Source of the DNA: Treponema sp. UBA4326
Lineage (GTDB): Bacteria > Spirochaetota > Spirochaetia > Treponematales > Treponemataceae
Assembly: GCA_002393835.1 (NCBI GenBank)
Contig: DGTW01000068.1
Span: 1 to 5,212 of the forward strand
Direction: 5' to 3'
DNA: 5,212 nt
Shown: piece by piece, positions 5,192 through 5,212 of the stretch
How positions within the stretch are numbered: the first letter of the stretch is position 1
Layout of the letters: each line of letters begins with the position of its first letter
Notes under the pieces: generated by a model
The model's database searches: none
Told to the model about the DNA's origin: nothing
The model's input: only the letters and a program-made list of their open reading frames with translations
Position numbers and translations under genes: made by a program

Positions 5192-5212
5192 AAAATCTTG
5201 CGAGGCAAGATT
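5191..5212 (+). terminator. Probable rlmJ terminator, cut by the window end
   Basis: AATCTTGC (5194-5201) and GCAAGATT (5205-5212) form a perfect 8-bp stem around GAG, preceded by a run of A (5191-5193). The right arm ends at the last base, so the expected T tract lies outside the window. If T's continue there, the hairpin would be a (bidirectional) intrinsic terminator. Confidence 0.55.

Overview
This window reads as chromosomal DNA of a spirochaete, most likely a Treponema (rumen, gut or oral type). The basis is the combination of a LolA-like outer-membrane lipoprotein-sorting protein with a DUF1302-like beta-barrel, a lipoprotein with a loose spirochaete-type lipobox (LFTGC), and moderate GC. 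The genus is inferred from family knowledge; no search could be run. All recognisable genes lie on the + strand.

Layout. (1) 1-120 is the 3' tail of a second copy of the LolA-like gene, with an in-frame stop that implies a frameshift or decay. (2) 121-231 is a promoter/leader with a good sigma70 promoter (TTGAAA-17-TATAGT) and two 5-1-5 palindromes. (3) 232-2886 is a two-gene envelope operon: a secreted periplasmic LolA-like protein and a 602-residue outer-membrane beta-barrel. In other bacteria such pairs often accompany RND/MMPL exporters; no exporter is present here. (4) 2885-2998 holds three back-to-back inverted repeats, the last an intrinsic terminator. (5) 3016-3504 is a small lipoprotein of unknown function whose ribosome binding site directly abuts that terminator, so its mRNA probably has to come through the terminator. 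(6) 3518-3546 is a second clear terminator. (7) 3552-5139 is a second transcription unit: an extended -10 promoter whose predicted start falls on the ATG of a membrane-anchored, degenerate Nudix-like protein, followed after 3 nt by rlmJ (23S rRNA m6A2030 methyltransferase). (8) 5131-5212 carries a 27-bp-period imperfect direct repeat and two hairpins, the last cut by the window edge.

The first unit concerns envelope biogenesis or transport of lipidic cargo; the second joins a ribosome-modifying enzyme to a membrane Nudix-like protein of unknown role. The points most worth a second look are that Nudix-like protein with its possible leaderless start, the hairpin array that may act as an attenuator for the lipoprotein, the broken paralogue tail, and the codon-shifted surface loop in the beta-barrel. 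No CRISPR array, tRNA, rRNA, transposase or phage gene is visible.
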